DNA of 64,000 bases from positions 14,098-78,097 of the forward strand of contig CAZSMX010000003.1 in NCBI GenBank assembly GCA_964608325.1. Direction: 5' to 3'. Source of the DNA: CAZRVH01 sp964608325. GTDB lineage: Bacteria > Patescibacteriota > Gracilibacteria > Peribacterales > Peribacteraceae. Made by a program: the position numbers and the translations under genes. Under the pieces are notes generated by a model that was given only the letters and a program-made list of their open reading frames with translations, was not told the DNA's origin and did no database searches. Below, piece by piece: positions 21,771 through 30,334 of this stretch; within the stretch, counting starts at the first letter, position 1, and each line of letters opens with the position of its first letter.

Positions 21771-22819
21771 AGAAGATCGTCATCCTGTCGGCCTTCCTTT
21801 CGCCATTCAGAAGCGGTGCGGAGGCGTGCGTGGAGGAGGTGCCGCCGTTGCTGAAAGACCGGTTCGATTTCACGATCGTCACCGCGCGCCTGCGGTCGGA
21901 TCTTCCCACGAATGACGTGATCAACGGCACCCCCGTCGTCCGCGTGGGGTTGGGCTTCGGTTTCGACAAGTGGCTCTTCCCGTTCCTGGCCCCCTTCGCC
22001 GCGCGCAAACTGAAGCCCGACATCGTCCATGCCGTCTTGGAGTCCTTCGCCGGGTTGGCGCTCGTGTTCTGCGTGTGGGCAGTGCCGAAGGCGAAGCGGA
22101 TCCTCACGTGCCAGAGCACGAACACGTCCTTGTTGGTCGGGGAAATGCATAGAAGCGCGGACGCGGTGACGGTCATCAGCAACGTGCTTTTGCAACGCGC
22201 CAAGAAGTTCGGCAAAGAAGCTGCCTTGATCCCCAACGGCATCCACTACGGGGCGATCCGCAAAGCGGTCGAATCGAACAACCAGTATCCCGCGCGCATC
22301 CTGTTCGTGGGGCGCCTGGAGCCGATGAAGGGCGTGGATACGCTGCTTGCGGCGGTGTCGATCTTGAAAGAAGACGGCACGCACTTCCATCTGCGCATCG
22401 TCGGCGACGGGTCGCAGCGCGAGTCGCTGGAGGCGATCAGCCGGTCGCTTGGGTTGCAGGATGACGTCACGTTCGTCGGTGCCAAGAAACACCACGAGGT
22501 GTTTGACGAATACGCCCAGGCCTCCATCTTCTGCGGTCTTTCCCGCAGTGAGGCGCTCGGCAACGTCTTCCTGGAGGCGCAGGCCGCGGGGTGCGCGGTG
22601 CTGGCGACCAACGTCGGCGGCATCCCGGACGTGGTGAAAGACAGCGTGACAGGCTATCTCATTCCTCCCGACGACGCGCAAACGGCACGCAACGCATTGG
22701 GGGTCCTCCTAAAACATGACGCCCTGCGCGAGCAGATGGGGGAGGCGGGGGTGGAGAATGCGAAGCACTACGATTGGCCTGCAATCGCTGAAATGTACGC
22801 CGGGGCGTATCAGGACTGA
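21767..22819 (+). CDS. GT4 glycosyltransferase
   Basis: A 350-residue GT-B enzyme starting at the ATG that overlaps the previous stop by 4 nt. The donor domain begins at ILFVGRLEPMKGVDTLLAA (about 177), and the family motif SEALGNVFLEAQAAGC is at about 259-274, with the conserved glutamates 260 and 268. The N-terminal domain (MKKIVILSAFLSPFRSGAE) is typical. It acts in the cytoplasm on a growing glycan; donor and acceptor are unknown. It is the last gene of the first rightward operon and converges with a GT2 gene with a 10-bp overlap. Confidence 0.92.
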   Translation: MKKIVILSAFLSPFRSGAEACVEEVPPLLKDRFDFTIVTARLRSDLPTNDVINGTPVVRVGLGFGFDKWLFPFLAPFAARKLKPDIVHAVLESFAGLALVFCVWAVPKAKRILTCQSTNTSLLVGEMHRSADAVTVISNVLLQRAKKFGKEAALIPNGIHYGAIRKAVESNNQYPARILFVGRLEPMKGVDTLLAAVSILKEDGTHFHLRIVGDGSQRESLEAISRSLGLQDDVTFVGAKKHHEVFDEYAQASIFCGLSRSEALGNVFLEAQAAGCAVLATNVGGIPDVVKDSVTGYLIPPDDAQTARNALGVLLKHDALREQMGEAGVENAKHYDWPAIAEMYAGAYQD

Positions 22820-23772
22820 CGCGTCCGACGAAGCAGGTACCCGATTACCGCCCTCAGGATAATGAAGGGGTGTTCGATGCAGAACTTCTTCAGTTCGCCG
22901 CTGCCTTCCGTCGTCATCACGCGTCCTTCTTTCTTGCGCTCGAAGTACCGGGCGATCATCAGTTCGAACGTTTTTTGCAATGCTTTCTTCACGCGCGGCT
23001 TGTCTTCCTCCGGCGCCCGTTCGAGCAGTAATTTAAACGTGTCGAAGCGTTCGAATACGCCTTTTCCCATCGATTCATTCTGCGCGCTCGTGCCCGCCGC
23101 GTGCACGCGGAATTTGCCCACGATGTCCGGAAGGTCGTACCAATCGGCGTGCAGCAGGCAGCGCGTCCAGAACTCGCTGTCCAGGTACTGGCGCATCGTC
23201 TCGTGGAACCCGCCTGTCTTCTCCAGGAGTTCGCGCCGCATCATGACGAAGCTCGGCTCCCCGATGATGTTCGGGCGCAGGCCTTTTTCGGCCCACCAGC
23301 AGAGCAGCTCCTTTCCGTTGTGGAATCCCGTCTTGATGTTCGCTTTTTTGAAGTCCTCCACCTCCTTGTAGATGTGTGTGACGGGGGATTCGCCTTCCAT
23401 CAAATACGTGTGGTTGCCCGATACGAACCCGACGGTCGGGTGCTCCGCGAACGGTTTCAGCATCTTTTCCAGGTAATCCGGTTCCCACAAATCGTCGTAG
23501 AAGAGGTACTGGATGAAGGGGGTATCGGCGTGGGGAAGGCACTCGTTCCAGTTCTGGCCGATGCTGCGGGGGCGCTCGCCTTGGACGAAGGTGACGCGCG
23601 GGTCCTTGAGATACGCGGGGATCGCATCCTTGATGCTTCTGTCGACGGGGTCGTTCACGAGCACGATCTTCCAGTCCTGGAAGGTCTGCGCGAACACGCA
23701 GTCCAGCGCGGCCCGGAGGTACTCGGGCTTCGCTTTGTGGAGGGGCATGAGAACGGAGACGATCGGTGTCAT
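22810..23772 (-). CDS. GT2 glycosyltransferase
   Basis: A 320-residue GT-A fold enzyme. It opens with IVSVLMPLHKAKPEYLRAAL, has the nucleotide-contacting LVNDPVD and the acidic FYDDLWEPDY (about 92-101) in place of the DxD motif. The C-terminal part (about 225-320) is charged and basic, with ERKKEGR and LRRTRQ segments that may touch the membrane surface. It overlaps the GT2 gene upstream by 4 nt. A longer open frame upstream overlaps that gene fully and is not used. Confidence 0.88.
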   Translation of the reverse strand: MTPIVSVLMPLHKAKPEYLRAALDCVFAQTFQDWKIVLVNDPVDRSIKDAIPAYLKDPRVTFVQGERPRSIGQNWNECLPHADTPFIQYLFYDDLWEPDYLEKMLKPFAEHPTVGFVSGNHTYLMEGESPVTHIYKEVEDFKKANIKTGFHNGKELLCWWAEKGLRPNIIGEPSFVMMRRELLEKTGGFHETMRQYLDSEFWTRCLLHADWYDLPDIVGKFRVHAAGTSAQNESMGKGVFERFDTFKLLLERAPEEDKPRVKKALQKTFELMIARYFERKKEGRVMTTEGSGELKKFCIEHPFIILRAVIGYLLRRTRQS

Positions 23773-24569
23773 TTTCCCGAGGGGGAAAGCGATGGGTATG
23801 GCTTGAACAAGTACTTCCCGAAATATTTTAACGCATCGATGAGGTGCTTGCGGCCCGCCCATTTCGTGATGAAGCGCAGCGGCCCGCCCTGGGATAGGCG
23901 CGATTCGTTGTGGGTGGCTTTCGCATCGCGAAGTTGATGTACCTTCATGCCCAGGTTCCAGGTTTCGCGGCACAGCGTGATGTCGGACATGAACAGGAAG
24001 AAGCTCGTGTCGTGTCCGCCCGTTTTTTCCAGGCACGCGCGCGTCATGACGAACATCGCCCCCACGAACCAATCAACCGGTTCGTAATCCCTTTCCCCGA
24101 ATTCCGTATGAGGCTTCATGCGCCCGTTGGGATTCGTGATGCGCCTCCATACGAGCTCGAGCAGGTTGGGGAACGGACGGGCGCTATCCTGTTCGTGTCC
24201 GTCCGGATAGATCAGGCGGGGAGCGACGATGCCCACGTCCGGATTCGCTTCCAGGTGCTGCAGCAGGAGATCGATCGTGTCCTCGTGCACCGTGATATCC
24301 GCGTTGACCGTCGCTATGTAGTCGCCGGAAGACAGTGCGTACCCGCAGTTGTTCCCGTCGATGTAGCCTCCGCGCGGGAGGTCCGCGAAACGGATGTGCT
24401 TCAACGTCGCGTAGGATTCAGGATCGATGTCGTCGTTCGCCAGTTTTCCCCCGTTATTCAGCACGATGATCTCCGTATCCGCGGGGAGTTTCGCTTTCGA
24501 CAGCGCGGCCAGGCACTGGGTGACATCCCGGGGCTTATTCGTCTGTAAAATGACGACGGAGAGTTTCAT
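23769..24569 (-). CDS. GT2 glycosyltransferase, rhamnosyltransferase-like
   Basis: A 266-residue GT-A enzyme. LSVVILQTNKPRDVTQCLAA and the NADITV motif (about 87-92, DxD-like) are typical, as is the acceptor-side VDWFVGAMFVMTRACLEKTGG (about 165-185), which is common in WbbL-type rhamnosyltransferases. A C-terminal basic amphipathic region may bind the membrane. It leads a leftward two-gene unit, with TATACT 7 nt before the ATG. Rhamnose as the donor would match the rfbB/rfbC genes nearby, but this is inference. Confidence 0.86.
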   Translation of the reverse strand: MKLSVVILQTNKPRDVTQCLAALSKAKLPADTEIIVLNNGGKLANDDIDPESYATLKHIRFADLPRGGYIDGNNCGYALSSGDYIATVNADITVHEDTIDLLLQHLEANPDVGIVAPRLIYPDGHEQDSARPFPNLLELVWRRITNPNGRMKPHTEFGERDYEPVDWFVGAMFVMTRACLEKTGGHDTSFFLFMSDITLCRETWNLGMKVHQLRDAKATHNESRLSQGGPLRFITKWAGRKHLIDALKYFGKYLFKPYPSLSPSGK

Positions 24570-24654
24570 CGATGGGAGTATAGATTCTTTTTTATACGAG
24601 AGGGAATTTATTTAGCGCCGAAAAGGCAATCGATGCAATCGAGGGAATCGAAGC

Positions 24655-24687
24655 AATAGAGGATTGATCCCTAAACCATCCTCTATT
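24655..24687. repeat. AT-rich intergenic hairpin
   Basis: AATAGAGGAT (24655-24664) and ATCCTCTATT (24678-24687) form a perfect 10-bp stem, extended by further partial matches (GCAATC.AGGGAAT on each side). It lies behind rfbC and in front of the GT2 unit and may end the rfbC transcript. Confidence 0.5.
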
Positions 24688-24709
24688 CCCTTGATTGCTT
24701 CTATTTCTT

Positions 24710-25243
24710 CTATTTCTTCTCCAAAAATGGCAAATTTTTGTCCTTTTCCGACAGTTCCGTCACCGGCAACGGCCACTGCACGTTGATCGTCGGGTCGTCG
24801 TAGCGCACGCCCCGTTCCGCTTCTTTCATGAAGGGGTGCGAGAGAGGGTATGTCATCATCGTGCCGTCCGCGAGCGTTTGGAACCCGTGCGCGCAGCCTT
24901 CTGGGATGTACAGGGCGAGGCAATTCTCATCCGTCAGTTCCACGCCCACCCACTTTCCGTAGGTCGGGGAGTCCTTGCGCATGTCGACGCACACGTCGAA
25001 CATGGCTCCTTTTGTGCAACGCACGGCTCTGGCCTGTTCGTGAGGAGCGGTTTGCCAGTGGAAGCCGCGGACCGTGCCCTTCTTCACGTTCATGGACATG
25101 TTCTGCTCCACGCCCATGCGGCTCAGCCCCTTGCCGGTCCATTCTTTCTCATCATATATGCGCGCGAAAAAGCCCCTGTTATCCCCGATGCGCTCCGGTT
25201 CCAGGATATAGCAGCCGGCGATGAGGGTCTCTTTCAGGATCAC
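24710..25243 (-). CDS. rfbC: dTDP-4-dehydrorhamnose 3,5-epimerase (RfbC/RmlC)
   Basis: A 177-residue cupin enzyme of the dTDP-rhamnose pathway. It has the DNRGFFARIYDE start, the VRGFHWQTAPHEQARAVRC core with the catalytic histidine and the YIPEGCAHGFQTL motif. The start is set at a GTG (25243), exactly 7 nt behind a TATAGT box that follows TTGGCA by 17 bp; a GTG three codons earlier is possible. The transcript would be leaderless. The divergent gene codes for an RfbB-like dehydratase; rmlA and rmlD are not seen in the window. Confidence 0.93.
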   Translation of the reverse strand: MILKETLIAGCYILEPERIGDNRGFFARIYDEKEWTGKGLSRMGVEQNMSMNVKKGTVRGFHWQTAPHEQARAVRCTKGAMFDVCVDMRKDSPTYGKWVGVELTDENCLALYIPEGCAHGFQTLADGTMMTYPLSHPFMKEAERGVRYDDPTINVQWPLPVTELSEKDKNLPFLEKK

Positions 25244-25250
25244 GGGCGGC

Positions 25251-25279
25251 ACTATAAGCCATTGCCTCCCGTATGCCAA
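25251..25279 (-). promoter_or_regulatory. rfbC promoter TTGGCA-17-TATAGT
   Basis: Read leftward, TTGGCA (25279-25274) and TATAGT (25256-25251) are 17 bp apart. Seven bases separate the -10 box from the GTG start at 25243. Confidence 0.65.
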
Positions 25280-25320
25280 AAAGATAGGCTTTGGAGCCTT
25301 CCTTTCCGCATTCCTACCGC

Positions 25321-25326
25321 TATACT
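25321..25326 (+). promoter_or_regulatory. -10 box TATACT, 9 nt before ATG
   Basis: TATACT ends 9 nt before the ATG at 25336 of the RfbB-like gene. The -35 region is weak. Confidence 0.5.
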
Positions 25327-25335
25327 CCCATCACT

Positions 25336-26457
25336 ATGAAGCGAGTCCTCCTCACCGGCGCCGACGGATTTATCGGCCACCATATCGTCGAAGCGATCAT
25401 GAAGCACACCGACTGGCATGTCATCGGTCTGAGCAAGATCGACAGCGCGTCGACGATCCACCGCTTGGCGGACATCGATAACTGGGAACAGTACAAGCAC
25501 CGTTTCAATTTCGTGTTCCACGACCTTCGTTCGCCCATCAATCCGTACGTCGCCAACCGCATCGGACCGGTGAACTACATCCTGCACCTTGCGGCCAGCA
25601 CCCACGTGGACCGCAGCATCGACGCTCCGATGGAGTTCGTTTTGGACAACGTCGTGGGCACCTGCAACCTCCTCGACTTCGCACGCACGCTCGACGGCCT
25701 CGAGCTCATGAACTATTTCTCCACGGACGAGGTGTTCGGACCCGCCCCCGAGGGTGTGGCATACAAGGAGTGGGACCGCTACAAGTCCAGCAATCCGTAC
25801 GCCGCGGCCAAAGCCGGAGGCGAGGAGCTCTGCTATTCCTACTACAACACGTACGGCTTGCCGGTGATGATCACTCATACGATGAACGTGTTCGGCGAAC
25901 GCCAGCACCCGGAGAAATTCATCCCGAAGGTCATCAACGCCACGCTGACGGGGCAGAAGATTTACATCCACGGCAACCCCGAGCGTACCAGGGCCGGCAC
26001 CCGCTTCTACGTCCATGCGCGCAACGTCGCCGCCGCACTTATGTTCCTCATCAAGCAGCATGAGGAAGGCAAGGCAATCGCGGGAGACAAGTTCAATATC
26101 GTGGGGGAGAAGGAAATGGATAACCTCTCGCTTGCCCAATTCATCGCGAATATCGTCGGGCAGCCGCTCAACTACGACCTCGTCGATTTCCACGGCAGCC
26201 GCCCCGGCCACGACCTGCGCTACGCGCTGGATGGCGAGAAGCTGAAGGGGATGGGATTCGAGTATCCCAAGACATTCGAACAAAGCCTCACGAAGACGGT
26301 TGAGTGGTACCTGGCGCACCGCCAGTGGCTGCTCGATGACTTCTCCAAGGCGCAGTTCGCCAAGGAGGCGCATGGCCTCGACCAAGGAGTGAAGGCGATG
26401 CTCCAGAAGACGGTCCAGAAGGCCGTCGGACAGGAGCAAAAGGTCGATACGCACTGA
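25336..26457 (+). CDS. rfbB: dTDP-glucose 4,6-dehydratase-like (RfbB/RmlB)
   Basis: A 373-residue extended short-chain dehydrogenase. The NAD-binding LLTGADGFIGHHI is at the N terminus, the HVDRSID motif at about 90-96, the STDEVFG motif with the catalytic Thr-Asp-Glu at about 129-135, and YAAAK (about 155-159) is the Tyr/Lys pair. These are RmlB hallmarks. The C-terminal about 40 residues form an extra charged helical tail. It makes the 4-keto-6-deoxy intermediate for RfbC. Related dehydratases act on UDP or CDP sugars, so the nucleotide is not certain. Confidence 0.88.
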   Translation: MKRVLLTGADGFIGHHIVEAIMKHTDWHVIGLSKIDSASTIHRLADIDNWEQYKHRFNFVFHDLRSPINPYVANRIGPVNYILHLAASTHVDRSIDAPMEFVLDNVVGTCNLLDFARTLDGLELMNYFSTDEVFGPAPEGVAYKEWDRYKSSNPYAAAKAGGEELCYSYYNTYGLPVMITHTMNVFGERQHPEKFIPKVINATLTGQKIYIHGNPERTRAGTRFYVHARNVAAALMFLIKQHEEGKAIAGDKFNIVGEKEMDNLSLAQFIANIVGQPLNYDLVDFHGSRPGHDLRYALDGEKLKGMGFEYPKTFEQSLTKTVEWYLAHRQWLLDDFSKAQFAKEAHGLDQGVKAMLQKTVQKAVGQEQKVDTH

Positions 26458-26482
26458 TAGTCCCGTGGTAGACTGTGGTCCC

Positions 26483-27562
26483 ATGAAGGTGACCCTCGCC
26501 ACCGGCATCTATCCTCCGGATATCGGAGGTCCCGCGACGTACGTCCGGGAACTGGCCCATGCGCTTCAGAAGCAGCAGGTCCAGGTGCAAGTGATTACGT
26601 ACGGAAAGGGGAAGTCTGGAGACGACCTGTTCCCGGTCATCCGCGTGCCGAAGGGGGTACTGCCCGTCGTCCGCTGGTTCCGCTTCGCCCGCGCGCTCAA
26701 AAAGCACGCCGCGGACGCCGATATCATCTACGCGTTCTCTTCCGTGAGCGTCGGTATGCCCCTGTGGATCACGCACTTGAAGCAGCCGAAGAAAATCCTG
26801 CGCCTTGGCGGGGATTTCCGTTGGGAGCGCTACACCGACAAGGGCGGCGCGTTGGGCCTGAAGGAATGGTATGAGAAAGAGCAGCGCTTCCACGGTGCCA
26901 TGAACGGCCTCCTGAAGACCTTCGATCACATCGTCTTTTCCACCGAGTTCCAGCAGGCGATTTACGAGAAGGTGTACCGAGCCCTCCCGTTGCATCAGGT
27001 CATCGAGAACGCCTTGCCGGGCGGCATGCCCACGCACCATGCGAAGCACGTGCCTTTCAAGTTGCTCTTCCTGGGGCGCTTCGTTCCGTTCAAGAACATC
27101 GGGTCCCTCCTGTGCGCGGTCAAAAACCTTTCCGATGTCACGCTCACCCTCGTCGGCGACGGCCCCCTTCTTCCCGCCATCCGCAAGGCGGTTCGCAAAA
27201 TGCAGATCGGCGACCGCGTCGAAGTTCTTCCTCCTCAACGGGGCGATGCGAAGAAAGCGGCCTTCCGCGGACACGATCTCATGGTGCTCCCGTCGTATAC
27301 CGATATCAGCCCCAATGCCGCACTCGAGGCGCGCTGCGAAGGATTGCCCGTGCTGCTGACCAGTGAAAACGGCTTGAGCCGCCAGCTGTCCGAGGGCATG
27401 CTCGTCCGCCGTTTGCAAACTCCCCGCGATATCCAATCGGCATTGGAAGAAGCGATGCGGGATTACGAAAAAATCGCGGAACGGTGCGCGCAGCCCCTCC
27501 CCGAACGCAACTGGGATACGCTCGCGCGCGAACACCTCACACTTTTCCAGGGAATCCTATGA
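26483..27562 (+). CDS. GT4 glycosyltransferase
   Basis: A 359-residue GT-B enzyme. The glycine-rich TGIYPPDIGGPATYVRELA at the N terminus is the usual acceptor-domain start; the donor domain has LLFLGRFVPFKNIGSLL (about 192-208) and a modified EX7E motif around DISPNAALEARCEGLP (about 274-289). It opens a rightward operon with TAGACT 8 nt before the ATG. Its stop overlaps the next GT4 by 4 nt. Donor and acceptor are unknown. Confidence 0.88.
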   Translation: MKVTLATGIYPPDIGGPATYVRELAHALQKQQVQVQVITYGKGKSGDDLFPVIRVPKGVLPVVRWFRFARALKKHAADADIIYAFSSVSVGMPLWITHLKQPKKILRLGGDFRWERYTDKGGALGLKEWYEKEQRFHGAMNGLLKTFDHIVFSTEFQQAIYEKVYRALPLHQVIENALPGGMPTHHAKHVPFKLLFLGRFVPFKNIGSLLCAVKNLSDVTLTLVGDGPLLPAIRKAVRKMQIGDRVEVLPPQRGDAKKAAFRGHDLMVLPSYTDISPNAALEARCEGLPVLLTSENGLSRQLSEGMLVRRLQTPRDIQSALEEAMRDYEKIAERCAQPLPERNWDTLAREHLTLFQGIL

Positions 27563-28665
27563 ACCTGCTCATGATCTCCGGCGATCGGTCGCTCCTCGAG
27601 GGAAAGAGGGGCGCCTTCTACTACACGCTCGAGGCCTTTTCCAAGGAGTGGGACCGCATCGACATCATCACTCCCCACGTAAAGGACGCTCCCGAAGCCA
27701 TGACGCTCTTCGGCAACGTGTACCTGCATCCGAACCCCAACGGGCTCCTGTCCCAGCCGTCGTGGATCAAAAGGAAAGGCATGCAGCTCCATCTGCACTT
27801 CCGCCACCAGGTGATGACCGTGCACGAATACCCGCCGTTTTACAACGGCATCGGCGCGCGCATGCTCGCGAGGAAGATCAGGATCCCGTGGGTATTGGAG
27901 ATCCACCATCTCATCGGATACCCGAAGCCCGCTTCCTTCTCGGAGCGCATCGGCAGGGTGCTGTCCCGCCTGTACCTTCCGGGAGAAATCCGCATGGCGT
28001 CCGCCGTACGCACCGTCAGCAAGAGCACGGCCCAGCGCCTGCTCGATTGGAAGTCCCCGAAGTCGAAGATCTTCGTGGTGCCATCGTTTTACCTGGACCG
28101 CGAACTGTTCGAGAGCCTGCCCGACACGCACCAGCTGTACGACATCGCGTTCTGTGCCAGGATCGTCTCCAACAAGGGCCTCCCAAACCTCCTGAAGGTC
28201 GTGGCGAAATTGCCAGGCGTGCGCTTGCTTGTCATTGGGGACGGTCCCGACCGCGCCTCGTGCGAGAAGCTCGCGCGCGATCTGCGCATCGCCCAAAGAG
28301 TAGAATTCCGCGGATGGATGCCCACCCAGGAGGAGGTGATCCGCAAGATCCGCAGTGCCAAGGTATTCGTCATGAACTCCCTAAGCGAGGGCGGGCCGAG
28401 GAGCGCCTTGGAAGCGATGGCTGCGGGCATGCCCGTGGTCGTGACGCAGGTCGGGGTGATGCCGGACGTCATCGACGAGGGGAAGAACGGGTACTTCACG
28501 ACGGGGGAGCCCGATGACTTGGCCGAGAAGATTTCCCTGCTCCTGCGCGACCCTGCACTGCGCGATGCGGTGGGCCGCAATGCCGCCATGATCGTCGACC
28601 GTTTCGAACGCAGGCAGCTCATCGCGCAGTACGCGCGTTTCCTCAAGACCACCGCTGTTTCATGA
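27559..28665 (+). CDS. GT4 glycosyltransferase
   Basis: A 368-residue GT-B enzyme translated from the ATGA overlap. The N-terminal part (GDRSLLEGKRGAFYYTLEAF) lacks the common GG loop but fits a subgroup of GT4; the donor domain has the motif SEGGPRSALEAMAAGMP (about 276-292) with both glutamates. NKGLPNLLKVV (about 206-216) is the usual contact with the diphosphate. It belongs to a series of three GT4 genes joined by 4-nt overlaps, which implies fixed amounts of the three enzymes. Confidence 0.9.
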   Translation: MNLLMISGDRSLLEGKRGAFYYTLEAFSKEWDRIDIITPHVKDAPEAMTLFGNVYLHPNPNGLLSQPSWIKRKGMQLHLHFRHQVMTVHEYPPFYNGIGARMLARKIRIPWVLEIHHLIGYPKPASFSERIGRVLSRLYLPGEIRMASAVRTVSKSTAQRLLDWKSPKSKIFVVPSFYLDRELFESLPDTHQLYDIAFCARIVSNKGLPNLLKVVAKLPGVRLLVIGDGPDRASCEKLARDLRIAQRVEFRGWMPTQEEVIRKIRSAKVFVMNSLSEGGPRSALEAMAAGMPVVVTQVGVMPDVIDEGKNGYFTTGEPDDLAEKISLLLRDPALRDAVGRNAAMIVDRFERRQLIAQYARFLKTTAVS

Positions 28666-29684
28666 AGCTGCTGATCGTCACCCAGAAGGTAGACCGGCAT
28701 GATCCCGTCCTGGGATTCTTCCATGCCTGGATCGCGGCTTTCGCCAAGCATGCGGAACATGTCACGGTGATCACCCAGTCCGTCGGGGAGCACGCGTTGC
28801 CCGGCAACGTGACCGTCCTTTCATTGGGAAAAGATACGGGGAGGGGTACGCCCGCGCAGATTTTCACGTTCAAGAAACTCCTCTGGAAACACCGCCATGA
28901 CTACGACACGGTGCTCGTCCACATGACTCCCGTGTGGATGGTCATCGGGGGACCGATGTGGATGCTGCTCGGCAAGTCCCGGTACCTTTGGTACGAGTCC
29001 CGAGGCACGCGATGGCCGCTGCGCGTCGCCTTGATGATGGTCCATATGGTATTCAGCGCTTCTTCCTACGGCATGCCGTTGCAAACGAGGAAAAGCATCG
29101 TCACGGGGCATGGCATCGATACGGATCTCTTCTCTCCCGACGAATCGCAGCGCGTTGCGAACCGACTCCTCTCGGTCGGGCGTATCACGGCGGGGAAGTT
29201 TCCCGGCCGCGTCATCCGGCTCTTACCCGACCTTCCCGAAGGGTGCCATCTTCAGTGGGTCGGCGGTCCCGTGACGGAGGATGACAGGAAGCTTGAACAG
29301 GCGTTGCAGCGTGATATCGACGTGCTCCGGCTGCGCCAGCGCGTCTCGTTCCGTACCGTTCCGCACGACCGGCTCGCTCAGCTCATGCAGGAAGCGGATG
29401 TCTTCGTGCACGCGAGCGTGACGGGTCTCGACAAGGCCGTGCTGGAGGCGATGTCCTGCGGATGCATCATCGTTTCGGTATCGCCGGCACTTACGGATAT
29501 CCTTCCCAAGGCCCTTCAGTGCACCCCCGAAACCATGGGCCAGGCGGTTGCCTCCGCCCTCGCCCTTCCGGCCTCTGAAAAAGAAGCCCTGCGCAAAACG
29601 CTGCGTGAAGCGGTTATACGGCATCACGGGCTCGATCGCCTGATCACGCTGCTGGTGACGCACATGCAGACAACGAAAAATTGA
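28662..29684 (+). CDS. GT4 glycosyltransferase
   Basis: A 340-residue GT-B enzyme, the third of the overlapping set. It begins MKLLIVTQKVDRHDPVLGFFHAW and has a strongly hydrophobic stretch at about 86-128 that may dip into the membrane. The donor domain includes LLSVGRITAGKFPGRVI (about 168-184), and the EX7E region is degenerate (HASVTGLDKAVLEAMSCG, about 249-266). Donor unknown. A methyltransferase gene with its own -10 box follows 17 bp later. Confidence 0.85.
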   Translation: MKLLIVTQKVDRHDPVLGFFHAWIAAFAKHAEHVTVITQSVGEHALPGNVTVLSLGKDTGRGTPAQIFTFKKLLWKHRHDYDTVLVHMTPVWMVIGGPMWMLLGKSRYLWYESRGTRWPLRVALMMVHMVFSASSYGMPLQTRKSIVTGHGIDTDLFSPDESQRVANRLLSVGRITAGKFPGRVIRLLPDLPEGCHLQWVGGPVTEDDRKLEQALQRDIDVLRLRQRVSFRTVPHDRLAQLMQEADVFVHASVTGLDKAVLEAMSCGCIIVSVSPALTDILPKALQCTPETMGQAVASALALPASEKEALRKTLREAVIRHHGLDRLITLLVTHMQTTKN

Positions 29685-29701
29685 TCCTGTATCATCCGGG
29701 C

Positions 29702-30334
29702 ATGGCACATGCGACTCACAGCCTGTTCCGGACACGTTTTTACAATGCGCTCAAAGGCGTCGAATTGAACGGGTCCGTGCTGGACCTCGGAGGCTCGCGC
29801 AAGTCCGGGTATCACGAGTTGTTCCAGGGGGCGCCTTCGTTCACGGTGGTGAATATCGACGAGGAGTATGGGTACGACCTGAAGTTCGACGTCGAACAGC
29901 CCTTTCCGGTCGCCGACGCATCGTACGATCACGTGCTGTGCCTGAACTTGCTGGAACATACCTACGACTACATGCATGTCCTGCGCGAGAGCCTGCGCGT
30001 GGTGAGGCCGGGAGGGAAGATCGTCTCCGTCACGCCGTTTTCCATCCCGCTGCATCCCTGCCCGCATGATTTCTACCGGTTCACGGGGGAGACATTGCAG
30101 CGCATGTTCACCGACGCGGGGTTTGCCGTGGAGGAAGTGGAGGCCATGGGGTACGGGGTCTTCGCCTGCGTGTATCAATACAGTTCATGGCTGCTCCCGG
30201 GCGTGCTGCGTAGGATTGCAATGCGATGCGCCGCTGGCATGGATCGGTTGCTCTCCCGCGTGAGCAAACGCTACAAGGAACTTTCCGCGAATTACGTCCT
30301 CGGCTATCTCGTCATCGCCCGCAAGCCCGCATGA
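29702..30334 (+). CDS. SAM-dependent methyltransferase
   Basis: A 210-residue class I methyltransferase. Motif I is SVLDLGGSRKSGYH (about 25-38), the acidic strand is VNIDEEYGYD, motif post-I ASYDHVLCLNLLEHTYDY (about 75-92) and VRPGGKIV is the usual later strand. The HDFYRFTGETLQRMF segment is typical of sugar- or lipid-modifying members of the Methyltransf_11 group. It may methylate a sugar of the glycan. TATCAT lies 6 nt before the ATG with CAGACA 17 bp above, so it can be expressed apart from the genes before it. Confidence 0.85.
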   Translation: MAHATHSLFRTRFYNALKGVELNGSVLDLGGSRKSGYHELFQGAPSFTVVNIDEEYGYDLKFDVEQPFPVADASYDHVLCLNLLEHTYDYMHVLRESLRVVRPGGKIVSVTPFSIPLHPCPHDFYRFTGETLQRMFTDAGFAVEEVEAMGYGVFACVYQYSSWLLPGVLRRIAMRCAAGMDRLLSRVSKRYKELSANYVLGYLVIARKPA